A DNA stretch of 41,725 nt from Dokdonia sp. Its GTDB lineage: Bacteria > Bacteroidota > Bacteroidia > Flavobacteriales > Flavobacteriaceae. The notes beneath the pieces were generated by a model, which saw only the letters and a list, made by a program, of their open reading frames with translations, was not told the origin of the DNA and did no database searches. Of this stretch, positions 34,121-41,725 are shown piece after piece. Numbering within the stretch: the stretch's first letter is position 1; each line of letters starts with the position of its first letter. The stretch spans positions 1-41,725 of the forward strand of contig JAHDEV010000007.1 of NCBI GenBank assembly GCA_020628615.1. Direction: 5' to 3'. Position numbers and translations under genes: made by a program.

Positions 34121-36547
34121 TTATCTAAGTGTTGCGCCTAGTTCTTTTTCAAATCGCTGTTGCAATTTGCTCATCACTTTGTCAATATTCTTATCTGTGA
34201 GTGTTTTGTTTTCGTCTTGTAGTAAGAAGCTCACAGCATAACTTTTCTTTCCTTCTGGCAAGTTTTTACCCTCATATACGTCAAAAAGGTTTACTTCTTT
34301 GAGTAGTTGCTTTTCTGTTTGTTTTGCAAGCGTTGCAACCTCCTCAAACTGAACCTTTGTGTCAAGTAATAAGGCAAAGTCTCTACGCACAGATGGATAC
34401 TTTGGGATATCTTTAAAGCGTACTTTATTACGAGCAGCAATTTCTAAAATCGCGTCCCAGTTAAAATCTGCAAAGTATACGTCTTGAGAAATGTCAAATT
34501 TCTTTAAAACACTTTTCTTTACAATACCGTAGGTTACCACTTCTTGTTTTCCGAGAGATAAACCTACAGCTTCAGAAAATAAATCATTTTTTACACTTGA
34601 AGGGCGTACTCTGGTAATATTAAGTTTTTCTAGTACTGATGTCACAACACCTTTTAAGTAAAAGAAGTTAGTAGGGGCGCTAGCTCCTGTCCACGACTCA
34701 CTGTTGCGATTACCTGTTACAAATAATGCTAGGTGCTTATCTTCCTTGCGCTCACCTGGGTAATTGTGATATGTTTTTCCAAACTCAAAGAGCTTTATAT
34801 CACTACGACGGCGGTTTACATTATACGAGATTGCCTCAAGTCCAGAAAACAGCATAGACTGTCTCATTACACTAAGCTCTTTACCTAGCGGGTTAAGCAT
34901 CTCTACATTGTATGCATCTTTAAGATTTTCAGAAAGTGTTGTGTAGGCTGGAGTGGTAAGGCTGTTTGCCATCATCTCATAAAAGCCTTGTGCCGCGAGT
35001 TGATTACCCACTACATCACTTACTCTGTGATCATCAAATTTTGAGGTAGATGATACGGTAGCATTAAGCTTGTTGCCAAAAGAGATGTTGTTATAACCAT
35101 ATACACGTAGTATTTCCTCTATAACGTCTGCCTCTCTAGTTACGTCGTTTCTAAAAGCTGGTATGGTCATACCTATACCACTTTCTGTCACGTTATTAAT
35201 TTTAATATCTAGTGACATTAAAATTTCTTTAATCACCTCACGAGGTAATTCTTGACCTATAAGTTTTGTAGTATTATCAAAGTTTAAGAACACCTGCTGG
35301 TCTTCTATCTTTTTAGGGTAGATATCTACTATCTCGCTTGTAATCTCTCCACCGGCTATCTCCATAATGAGAATAGCAGCTCTCGTAAGCGCATACTCAG
35401 TAATATTAGGATCGATACCTCTCTCAAAACGGAAAGATGCGTCTGTATTAAGTCCGTGGCGCTTTGCTGTTTTACGCACAGCCACAGGGTTAAAGTAAGC
35501 GCTTTCTAAAAAGATGGCATTTGTATTTTCTGAAACGCCACTATGTAAACCGCCAAAAACTCCGGCAATACACATAGGCTTCTCTGCATCACAGATCATA
35601 AGATCATCTTCGTGCAGTTCACGTTCTACACCGTCTAGTGTTGTAAACTTTGTTCCAGCTTCAAGTGTGCGCACCTCAATCTTTTCTCCAGTGATTTTAC
35701 TAAGGTCAAAGGCGTGTAGCGGTTGCCCTAGCTCGTGAAGTACATAATTAGTCGCATCTACAATATTATTAATAGGCGAGAGGCCTATAGCTTTGAGTCT
35801 GTGCTGTAACCACTCTGGAGAGTCTTGTACCTTTAGACCGCTTATTACAACTCCCGCGTAGCGTGGTGCTTTTTCTGAGTCTAGTACATCTACATCTATT
35901 TTATGTACACGCTTTTCTATTTTAAAAGAAGAGGTAGATGGAGTGATAAGTCCTTTGTTTATCTCTTTCTGTAACAATCCAGCTTTTAGATCACGGGCAA
36001 CACCCCAGTGGCTCATAGCATCTGCACGGTTAGGCGTAAGACCTATTTCAAAAACTTGATCATTTTCTATTTCAAAGACTTGAGCAGCTGGTGTACCTGG
36101 TACAAGTGCCTCGTCTAGTATCATAATACCATCGTGACTCTTACCTAGACCTAGCTCATCTTCGGCACAGATCATACCGTGAGATTCCTCACCACGTATT
36201 TTTCCTTTCTTAATTTTCCACGCTTCACCTTCTTCTGTGTATAAGGTAGTGCCTATAGTTGCAACGGGTACTTTTTGGCCTGCGGCTACATTTGGCGCAC
36301 CACAAACTATCTGTACAGGAGCCTCGCCACCTATGTCTACCGTAGTTACTTTAAGCTTATCTGCATTGCTGTGTTGCTCGCAGGTAAGCACGTGACCTAT
36401 TACAATCCCTTCTAGACCGCCTTTTACACTTTGGTATGTATCTATACCTTCTATCTCTAGACCTAGGTCTGTTAGGAGTTCGCCAGTTTTTTCGGCATCC
36501 CAATCTATATCAATAAACTGCTTTAACCAGTTGTAAGAAATTTTCAT
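34121..36547 (-). CDS. pheT: Phenylalanyl-tRNA synthetase beta subunit
   Basis: 808 residues from the ATG at 36547, the normal length. An upstream in-frame ATG (36667) would add 40 unrelated residues and run through the promoter and a palindrome copy. Domains in order: N-terminal MKISYNWLKQFI, an EMAP-type tRNA-binding domain (about 40-155, NADKLKVTTVDIG, QIVCGAPN), B3/B4 (about 205-385), B5 (about 405-475), the synthetase-like core and a C-terminal anticodon-binding FDX-ACB domain (YPSVRRDFALLLD). It forms the alpha2-beta2 enzyme with PheS, which is not in this window. Confidence 0.96.
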   Translation of the reverse strand: MKISYNWLKQFIDIDWDAEKTGELLTDLGLEIEGIDTYQSVKGGLEGIVIGHVLTCEQHSNADKLKVTTVDIGGEAPVQIVCGAPNVAAGQKVPVATIGTTLYTEEGEAWKIKKGKIRGEESHGMICAEDELGLGKSHDGIMILDEALVPGTPAAQVFEIENDQVFEIGLTPNRADAMSHWGVARDLKAGLLQKEINKGLITPSTSSFKIEKRVHKIDVDVLDSEKAPRYAGVVISGLKVQDSPEWLQHRLKAIGLSPINNIVDATNYVLHELGQPLHAFDLSKITGEKIEVRTLEAGTKFTTLDGVERELHEDDLMICDAEKPMCIAGVFGGLHSGVSENTNAIFLESAYFNPVAVRKTAKRHGLNTDASFRFERGIDPNITEYALTRAAILIMEIAGGEITSEIVDIYPKKIEDQQVFLNFDNTTKLIGQELPREVIKEILMSLDIKINNVTESGIGMTIPAFRNDVTREADVIEEILRVYGYNNISFGNKLNATVSSTSKFDDHRVSDVVGNQLAAQGFYEMMANSLTTPAYTTLSENLKDAYNVEMLNPLGKELSVMRQSMLFSGLEAISYNVNRRRSDIKLFEFGKTYHNYPGERKEDKHLALFVTGNRNSESWTGASAPTNFFYLKGVVTSVLEKLNITRVRPSSVKNDLFSEAVGLSLGKQEVVTYGIVKKSVLKKFDISQDVYFADFNWDAILEIAARNKVRFKDIPKYPSVRRDFALLLDTKVQFEEVATLAKQTEKQLLKEVNLFDVYEGKNLPEGKKSYAVSFLLQDENKTLTDKNIDKVMSKLQQRFEKELGATLR

Positions 36548-36571
36548 AAAAATGGAGCTTTTTGAAGTAGG

Positions 36572-36602
36572 CAAATATAGGATAAGTAAGCAAGTAGGCA
36601 AA
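36572..36602 (-). promoter_or_regulatory. Promoter of pheT
   Basis: Reverse strand: TTTG (36602-36599), a 19-base spacer, then TATATTTG (36579-36572), and a leader of about 20 bases to the ATG at 36547. Confidence 0.78.
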
Positions 36603-36633
36603 GGAGAAGCGAGAGTATCTGTGTAGTTTTTTA

Positions 36634-36649
36634 CGCTTTCGCGAAAGCG
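36634..36649. repeat. 16-bp palindrome, copy 13 (intergenic)
   Basis: Perfect copy, 20-bp TACGC...GCGTA form, preceded by AGTTTTTTA. It lies just upstream of the pheT promoter. Confidence 0.97.
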
Positions 36650-36739
36650 TATATATCCCCATTTCATTACTTATAACCGTATATTTTGCACTTGTATAAT
36701 AAAGTGATTGTCACATCTTTTTTAAAGTTGCGGTTACTA

Positions 36740-36747
36740 TAACTTTG
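36740..36747 (+). promoter_or_regulatory. Putative -7 element of the TlpA-like gene, near-leaderless
   Basis: TAACTTTG, an exact match ending only four bases before the ATG at 36752. The transcript would begin at or next to the start codon. Confidence 0.5.
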
Positions 36748-36751
36748 TTTT

Positions 36752-38002
36752 ATGAATAAAATATTGATCATTTTAGTTTTGGCTAGTTTGTTTTCTTGTA
36801 AAAAAGACGTGCATTCGCCAGTAAATAAAGGTATTAAAGAAGGTGTGTGGCGTGCTACACTAGCAGTTCAAGATAATGAGGAGTTGCCTTTTGTCTTTGA
36901 GTCTTTTGAAGACGGGACACTTGCTATACATAATGCCGAAGAGCGCATTCTGGTAGATGAGATAACGATTACGGGTGATAGTGTACGTATTCAAACTCCA
37001 GTTTTTGAGGGATATTTTTCTGGACGCTTTCGCGAAAGCGGAAACCTAATAACGGGTAATTTTATAAAGCCCAGTCTTGATCGCATAGTCCCTTTTAAGA
37101 TGGTGTATGGAGACTCAGTACGTTTTATTACTGAGTATACTCAAGAAGATGATAAGCCGCCGTATGTGAATGTCACAGGTAGTTGGGAAACAGTTTTTAG
37201 CCCAGAGAGTGAAGAAGATCGTTACATTGCAAAGGGTATGTTTAAGCGTGCGGGAGCTGTTGTAACAGGTACTTTTAGAACAACCACCGGAGATTATAGG
37301 TATCTTGAGGGTAGGATTAATGGTGATGAGATGCGTCTCTCTACCTTTGACGGGGCACACGCTTTTCTATTTGTGGCTACCGTAACAGATAGTACGATGC
37401 AAGGTGATTTTTATAGCGGTAATCATTGGAAAGAGCCTTTTGTAGCAAAACGTAACGACACTTATGAGTTGCCAGATGCAAAGAATCTTACATATCTCAA
37501 AGAAGGCTATGATCGTGTTGACTTTGCCTTTCCAGATGAAAGCGGGAATATCATTTCTCTGCAAGATGAGCGGTTTATAAATAAAGTCGTGCTTGTGCAG
37601 ATATTGGGCTCTTGGTGTCCTAACTGTATAGAGGAGTCTAAGTTTTATAGGGATTATCTAAAAACGAATCCATCAAAAGATCTTGCAGTCATAGGTCTGG
37701 CTTATGAATATGCAAAAACAGAAGAGGCTGCGCGCAAGAGTATAAAACGCCTTAAAGATAGGTTAGAGCTTCCTTATCCGGTGCTCTTGGCACAGTATGG
37801 GCAAGGAGCAGACAAGGCTGCTGCTGCAAAAACATTGCCTATGCTTAATCACGTTCTTTCATACCCAACCACAATTTATATAGATAAAAAAGGAGCTGTG
37901 AGGCGCATACATACTGGGTATAACGGTAAAGCGACAGGGGGGAAGTATCTTGAGTTTGAAAAAGATTTTAAGGATTTTGTAACGGGGTTGCTTTTAGAGT
38001 AA
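36752..38002 (+). CDS. TlpA-family thiol-disulfide lipoprotein
   Basis: 416 residues. Lipoprotein signal with lipobox L-F-S-C (Cys16). The N-terminal half has two beta-rich repeats ending in similar phrases (IKEGVWRATL...GYFSGRFRESGNLITGNF, then VTGSWETVF...GMFKRAGAVVTGTF). The C-terminal domain (about 260-416) is a TlpA-type thioredoxin fold with the redox motif GSWCPNC (Cys289, Cys292) and cis-Pro in SYPTTIYID. It should reduce disulfides in the periplasm. Its active site is intact, unlike the related protein at 29454. A palindrome copy supplies RFRES in the first repeat. Its stop codon abuts that of recG. Confidence 0.9.
   Translation: MNKILIILVLASLFSCKKDVHSPVNKGIKEGVWRATLAVQDNEELPFVFESFEDGTLAIHNAEERILVDEITITGDSVRIQTPVFEGYFSGRFRESGNLITGNFIKPSLDRIVPFKMVYGDSVRFITEYTQEDDKPPYVNVTGSWETVFSPESEEDRYIAKGMFKRAGAVVTGTFRTTTGDYRYLEGRINGDEMRLSTFDGAHAFLFVATVTDSTMQGDFYSGNHWKEPFVAKRNDTYELPDAKNLTYLKEGYDRVDFAFPDESGNIISLQDERFINKVVLVQILGSWCPNCIEESKFYRDYLKTNPSKDLAVIGLAYEYAKTEEAARKSIKRLKDRLELPYPVLLAQYGQGADKAAAAKTLPMLNHVLSYPTTIYIDKKGAVRRIHTGYNGKATGGKYLEFEKDFKDFVTGLLLE
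37025..37040. repeat. 16-bp palindrome, copy 14 (in TlpA-like gene)
   Basis: Perfect copy, read as G-RFRES-G. Only 375 bases separate its start from that of copy 13, the closest pair in the window. Confidence 0.97.
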
Positions 38003-40105
38003 TCAAGAGATATAACTCCAGATATTCTTAAACTTCATCATCTGGGCATACATAAAACGTATGATTTGGTTTTCTTCTTTTTGAAACTTAGGGTCGTCTT
38101 TTACCAGTTGCCAGGCGTAGCTTCTGGCTACCTTTAGAATGTCATTGTCACGTATAATATCTGCTATTTTAAGGTTAAGAGCGCCACTTTGCTGTGTTCC
38201 TGTAATGTCTCCTGGGCCTCGTAGTTTGAGATCTACCTCTGCTATTTCAAAGCCATCATTAGTACGTGTCATTGTCTCTAGGCGCACTTTACTATCGCTA
38301 GAGAGTTTGTGACTGGTCATAAGGATACAATAGCTCTGCTCTGCACCGCGGCCTACACGACCACGCAGCTGGTGTAACTGGCTTAACCCAAAACGCTCTG
38401 CACTCTCAATAATCATAACTGATGCATTAGGAACATTTACACCCACTTCTATTACGGTTGTGGCGACCATAATTTGAGTTTCACCTTTTATAAAGCGATT
38501 CATTTCAATCTCTTTATCGTCTGGTTTCATCTTTCCGTGCACGATAGAAATTTGATATTCTGGCATCGGAAATTCACGAGAAATACTCTCGTAGCCATCC
38601 ATCAAATCTTTGTAATCCATCGCCTCAGATTCTTGTATTAATGGGTACACAATATAGACCTGTCTTCCTAGGGCAATTTCGTCCCTTATAAACTTAAAAA
38701 CTTTGAGTCTATTTGCGTCATATCTATGTACCGTTTTTATGGCTTTTCTGCCTGGTGGTAACTCATCAATTACACTCACATCTAGATCACCATAAACGGT
38801 CATCGCCAGGGTGCGGGGGATAGGGGTGGCGGTCATCACAAGTACGTGTGGTGGGTACTCATTTTTGTGCCATAACTTGCTGCGTTGCTTTACCCCAAAA
38901 CGGTGTTGCTCATCTATAACTGCGAGGCCAAGATTCTTAAATTTTACCTTGTCTTCTAGTAGCGCGTGTGTGCCTATAAGGATGTCTAACTCACCATTTT
39001 CGAGCTGCTCGTGTATAATTTTACGTTCTGAAGCTTTGGTTGAACCTTGAAGTAATGAAATACTGGTATTCAGTTCTTTACATAGTTCCAATAATCCTTG
39101 ATAGTGTTGCACTGCCAGTATGGCAGTAGGCGCCATTAAACAAGCCTGAAAACCGTTGTCAAGTGCCATTAACATTGACATAAGCGCTACTATGGTCTTC
39201 CCAGAACCTACATCTCCTTGTAAAAGCCTGTTCATTTGTGCATTTGTACCTAGGTCGTGACGTATTTCTTTAAGAACACGTTTTTGTGCACCGGTCAACT
39301 CAAAGGGTAAATGGTCGTTATAAAACTCTGTAAAAATGGGGCCAACTTTCTCAAAAGGATACCCTTTTATTTTGGTCTTATGGTTTACATTTTTAAAGGC
39401 AAGTTGCAACTGGATATAAAAAAATTCTTCAAATTTTAATCGGTATTGAGCACGTGCAAGATGCTCTTGAGATTGCGGAAAATGAACGTTAAAAAGTGCC
39501 TCTCTTTTTGGCATTAATTTGAGCTCTGTAACAAGGGGTTTTGAGAGGCTCTCAAAGAGGTGATTTTTCGCCTCCATAAAGAGGGTTTGCATCACTCCGT
39601 TTACCACCTTATTTGTGATGCCACGATTAGATAATTTTTCGGTAGATGGGTACACAGGTTGCATAGCAGATCTTATGCTTTTTTCGTGCTCAGAAAGTAG
39701 TTCCATCTCTGGATGTGGCATCGAGAATTTACCGTTGTAATAATTGCATTTTCCAAAAATTACATAAGGCGTATTCATTTTAATAGCCTCCTTAATCCAT
39801 TTATGACCTCTAAACCATACTAGCTCCATTTGCCCACCATCATCTCTAAAGGTTGCCACAAGCCTGCGACCTTTACCCTCTACCATTTTCATACTGGTAA
39901 ACTTTCCTATAATTTGCACCTCTGCATTACTGCGCTCAAGCTCGCTTATTTTATAATAGCGCGTTTTATCTATATACCTGTGCGGGAAAAGATGCATCAA
40001 GTCCTGAAAGGTGTGTATACCCAGCTCAGAGCGCAACAAGTCTGCTCTGTTAGGTCCTACGCCTTTAAGATAGTCTATGGGAGTTTGTAAAAATGTGGGA
40101 TTCAT
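38003..40105 (-). CDS. recG: ATP-dependent DNA helicase RecG
   Basis: 700 residues, full length. An N-terminal wedge/OB domain (IDYLKGVGPNRADLLRSELGIHTFQDLMHLFPHRYID) is followed by the helicase core. Walker A is LQGDVGSGKT (about residue 300), the DEAH-type box is VIDEQHRFG, and TATPIPRT and QLRGRVGRG follow. RecG remodels stalled replication forks and Holliday junctions. The two convergent stop codons here touch with no terminator, so each message must read into the other gene. Confidence 0.97.
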   Translation of the reverse strand: MNPTFLQTPIDYLKGVGPNRADLLRSELGIHTFQDLMHLFPHRYIDKTRYYKISELERSNAEVQIIGKFTSMKMVEGKGRRLVATFRDDGGQMELVWFRGHKWIKEAIKMNTPYVIFGKCNYYNGKFSMPHPEMELLSEHEKSIRSAMQPVYPSTEKLSNRGITNKVVNGVMQTLFMEAKNHLFESLSKPLVTELKLMPKREALFNVHFPQSQEHLARAQYRLKFEEFFYIQLQLAFKNVNHKTKIKGYPFEKVGPIFTEFYNDHLPFELTGAQKRVLKEIRHDLGTNAQMNRLLQGDVGSGKTIVALMSMLMALDNGFQACLMAPTAILAVQHYQGLLELCKELNTSISLLQGSTKASERKIIHEQLENGELDILIGTHALLEDKVKFKNLGLAVIDEQHRFGVKQRSKLWHKNEYPPHVLVMTATPIPRTLAMTVYGDLDVSVIDELPPGRKAIKTVHRYDANRLKVFKFIRDEIALGRQVYIVYPLIQESEAMDYKDLMDGYESISREFPMPEYQISIVHGKMKPDDKEIEMNRFIKGETQIMVATTVIEVGVNVPNASVMIIESAERFGLSQLHQLRGRVGRGAEQSYCILMTSHKLSSDSKVRLETMTRTNDGFEIAEVDLKLRGPGDITGTQQSGALNLKIADIIRDNDILKVARSYAWQLVKDDPKFQKEENQIIRFMYAQMMKFKNIWSYIS

Positions 40106-40187
40106 TAAAAGTAAAAATAAGCCTTTAACTCAAATTTTTGAATGCCTGTATAAAAGATACTGGCTCAAAAGTTGTTATTTTGAGTAT

Positions 40188-41725
40188 ATGAAATACCTGT
40201 TGTTCTTTATTGTTGCTGTTTCCGCTTTCGCGAAAGCGTATACCCAAGAAATATCTGCTCAAACCAAAACCATAGATTTTAAGGAGGTTACCGCTTCCTT
40301 ATCACTTGATTTTGATACCAAATCTGTTCTAGGAAAAGTAACTACAACCTTTACCGCTTTACAAGATGTAAATCAAGTTGTGATGGATGGAAAGAAAATG
40401 CAACTCGTAGATAAAACACCCACATTTGCCATAAGCGCAACAGATACTACTATAATTTTTGACGGAAGTTTTAAAGCTGGTGCTACCTACAAAGCAGTTT
40501 TTGACTACTCGGTGCAGCCTTCTCAAGCCGCTTATTTTGTAAATAATAATGGGAGTGAGCAGTTCTGGACGCAAGGTCAAGGCAAGTACACCTCACACTG
40601 GTTGCCTAGTATAGATGATATGAATGACAAAATCATATTTGATCTCAAAGTGACGGGACACAATAGACATACAGTCATTGCAAATGGGGTAGCTGCAAAA
40701 ACGTTAAAAGATTATAACATTTTAATTTCAGAATTTGATATGCAAAAGCCCATAGCAAGCTATCTCGTGGCGCTTGTGGTGGGAAATTATGATGTAAAAA
40801 CAGCTACGGCCGCATCTGGTGTACCTTTAGAATATTACTATTATCCAGAAGACTCGTTGCAGGTAGAGGCTACTTATAGATACTCCAAAGAGGTTTTTGA
40901 CTTTTTAGAACGTAAGATAGGTGTGCCATTTCCTTTTAAGGTATATAAACAAGTACCCGTAAAAGATTTCTTGTATGCTGGTATGGAGAATGCGAGTTGC
41001 ACCATCTTTTCTGACGATTTTATGGTAGATGCGATAGGCTTTACAGATCGTAATTATGTAAACGTAAATGCACACGAGCTTGCACACCAGTGGTTTGGAG
41101 ATCTAGTTACAGAGACTAAGAGTGAGCACCACTGGCTACAAGAGGGATTTGCCACGTACTACGCACTTCTCGCCGAACGCGAGATCTTTGGTGATGACTA
41201 TTTTTATTTTAAACTCTTTGAAACTGCAGAGCAGTTACGAGCTTTAAGCGATCAAGGCAAGGGGCAAAAGCTTGTTGCTTCTGGAGGAAGTAGTCTTACC
41301 TATTATCAAAAAGGTGCTTGGGCAATACACATATTACGAGAGCGAGTAGGGGCAAACACCTTTGATCTCGCTGTGCAGAATTACCTCAAAAAGTATGCAT
41401 ATAAAAATGTAACTACCGAAGATTTTATGACAGAGGTGGAGGCGCTAGCTACCGTAGATCTCACAGACTTTAAGAAAAACTGGCTATACCAGTCTGCTTT
41501 TCAAGCAGAAGATGCCTTACAGTCGCTTAAAAAGAGCGAATTTATGCAACAGTACTTTAGATTACAGTCGGGTAGAGAAGCTCCGTTATCAAATAAGTTT
41601 ACACAACTTATGGATGCCATAGCCTCAGGTAACGACTACCTAGGGCAAGAAGCGGTGTATCAAGCGGCTCAAGAATCTATTAATGCGACACTGCCAGTTT
41701 TTAAACAAGCTATAAGTTCTGATAA
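40188..41725 (+). CDS. M1-family aminopeptidase, exported (partial, C-terminus off the right edge)
   Basis: About 512 residues are visible with no stop. I translated it from the ATG at 40188. The signal peptide ends SAFAKAYTQE, with AFAKA coming from a palindrome copy. M1 motifs: AGMENASC (the GxMEN exopeptidase motif, intact here), HELAH (296-300) and LQEGF with Glu319, giving the HExxH-18-E zinc site. The protein continues past the catalytic domain (YQKGAWAIHILRERVG) into the C-terminal part, so it is a longer M1 form than the one at 9044. Its role is probably release of amino acids from peptides outside the cytoplasm. Confidence 0.93.
   Translation, partial: MKYLLFFIVAVSAFAKAYTQEISAQTKTIDFKEVTASLSLDFDTKSVLGKVTTTFTALQDVNQVVMDGKKMQLVDKTPTFAISATDTTIIFDGSFKAGATYKAVFDYSVQPSQAAYFVNNNGSEQFWTQGQGKYTSHWLPSIDDMNDKIIFDLKVTGHNRHTVIANGVAAKTLKDYNILISEFDMQKPIASYLVALVVGNYDVKTATAASGVPLEYYYYPEDSLQVEATYRYSKEVFDFLERKIGVPFPFKVYKQVPVKDFLYAGMENASCTIFSDDFMVDAIGFTDRNYVNVNAHELAHQWFGDLVTETKSEHHWLQEGFATYYALLAEREIFGDDYFYFKLFETAEQLRALSDQGKGQKLVASGGSSLTYYQKGAWAIHILRERVGANTFDLAVQNYLKKYAYKNVTTEDFMTEVEALATVDLTDFKKNWLYQSAFQAEDALQSLKKSEFMQQYFRLQSGREAPLSNKFTQLMDAIASGNDYLGQEAVYQAAQESINATLPVFKQAISSD
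40223..40238. repeat. 16-bp palindrome, copy 15 (in M1 signal peptide)
   Basis: Perfect copy, read as S-AFAKA-Y in the signal peptide, as in copy 4. Confidence 0.97.

Noticed and set aside
36548-36667. A longer pheT start at 36667
   Set aside because: The extra 40 residues have no family likeness and cover a promoter with correct boxes and spacing and a palindrome copy; MKISYNWLKQFI at 36547 is the standard PheT start.
40106-40113. TACTTTTA directly before the recG ATG, and similar TACTTTTA or TACCTTTA boxes before several minus-strand starts
   Set aside because: The last base of the -7 consensus is wrong, and A/T-rich leaders are common ahead of starts in this genome, so chance or a translation role is as likely as a promoter.

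Overview
The window looks like chromosomal DNA from a marine member of the Flavobacteriaceae (Bacteroidetes). The support is low-GC, gene-dense sequence, many promoters of the Bacteroidetes TAnnTTTG type, A-rich rather than Shine-Dalgarno leaders, a gliding-motility gldFG gene, a TonB-receptor/lipoprotein import pair, DUF1343 and bacillithiol genes, and many small lipoproteins. The short palindrome described below makes me suspect Dokdonia/Krokinobacter or a close relative, but that is inference. I see no insertion sequence, prophage, CRISPR array or rRNA; this is core or near-core genome.

Layout. 1-4.36 kb is a vitamin B12 uptake locus: a partial, leftward BtuF-like lipoprotein, then rightward a cobalamin riboswitch, a BtuB-like TonB receptor and a beta-propeller lipoprotein that may be a BtuG-type B12 grabber, closed by a terminator. 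4.36-12.65 kb holds an S41 protease, a uracil-DNA-glycosylase-like protein, a DUF1343 (NamZ-type) muramidase, an FtsX/LolE-type permease, an M1 peptidase, a DsrE-like exported protein and a DUF2254 membrane protein. 13.0-13.9 kb is a membrane-anchored coiled-coil protein. 13.96-18.0 kb is a leftward, tightly overlapping histidine-utilisation operon (hutI, a transglutaminase-like protein, hutG, a GNAT and a metallo-beta-lactamase-fold lipoprotein). 18.2-20.3 kb has a Cys/Met-metabolism PLP enzyme, bshB1 and tRNA-His. 20.4-26.4 kb runs leftward: M28 peptidase, dnaN, a fused gldF-gldG gene, a DUF218/SanA-like protein and a thioesterase. 26.5-29.4 kb runs rightward: nitroreductase, periplasmic thioredoxin, SDR, and transaldolase-like aldolase. 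29.45-36.5 kb has a cysteine-less TlpA-like lipoprotein, an ABC-F ATPase with a degenerate second site, two small membrane proteins and pheT. 36.75-41.7 kb has a TlpA-like lipoprotein with an intact CPNC site, recG, and a partial M1 aminopeptidase.

The most unusual signal is not a gene. A perfect 16-bp palindrome, CGCTTTCGCGAAAGCG, occurs 15 times, about once per 2.8 kb, plus one altered copy. About 1e-5 copies would be expected by chance. Eleven copies lie inside genes, where they are read as AFAKA (6), RFRES (4) or LSRKR (1). Two of these fall inside secretion signal peptides. The four intergenic copies all follow a T-rich stretch ending in TTTAC. This has the look of a genome-wide iterated element comparable in kind to cyanobacterial HIP1 or to DNA-uptake sequences; its function cannot be told from this window.
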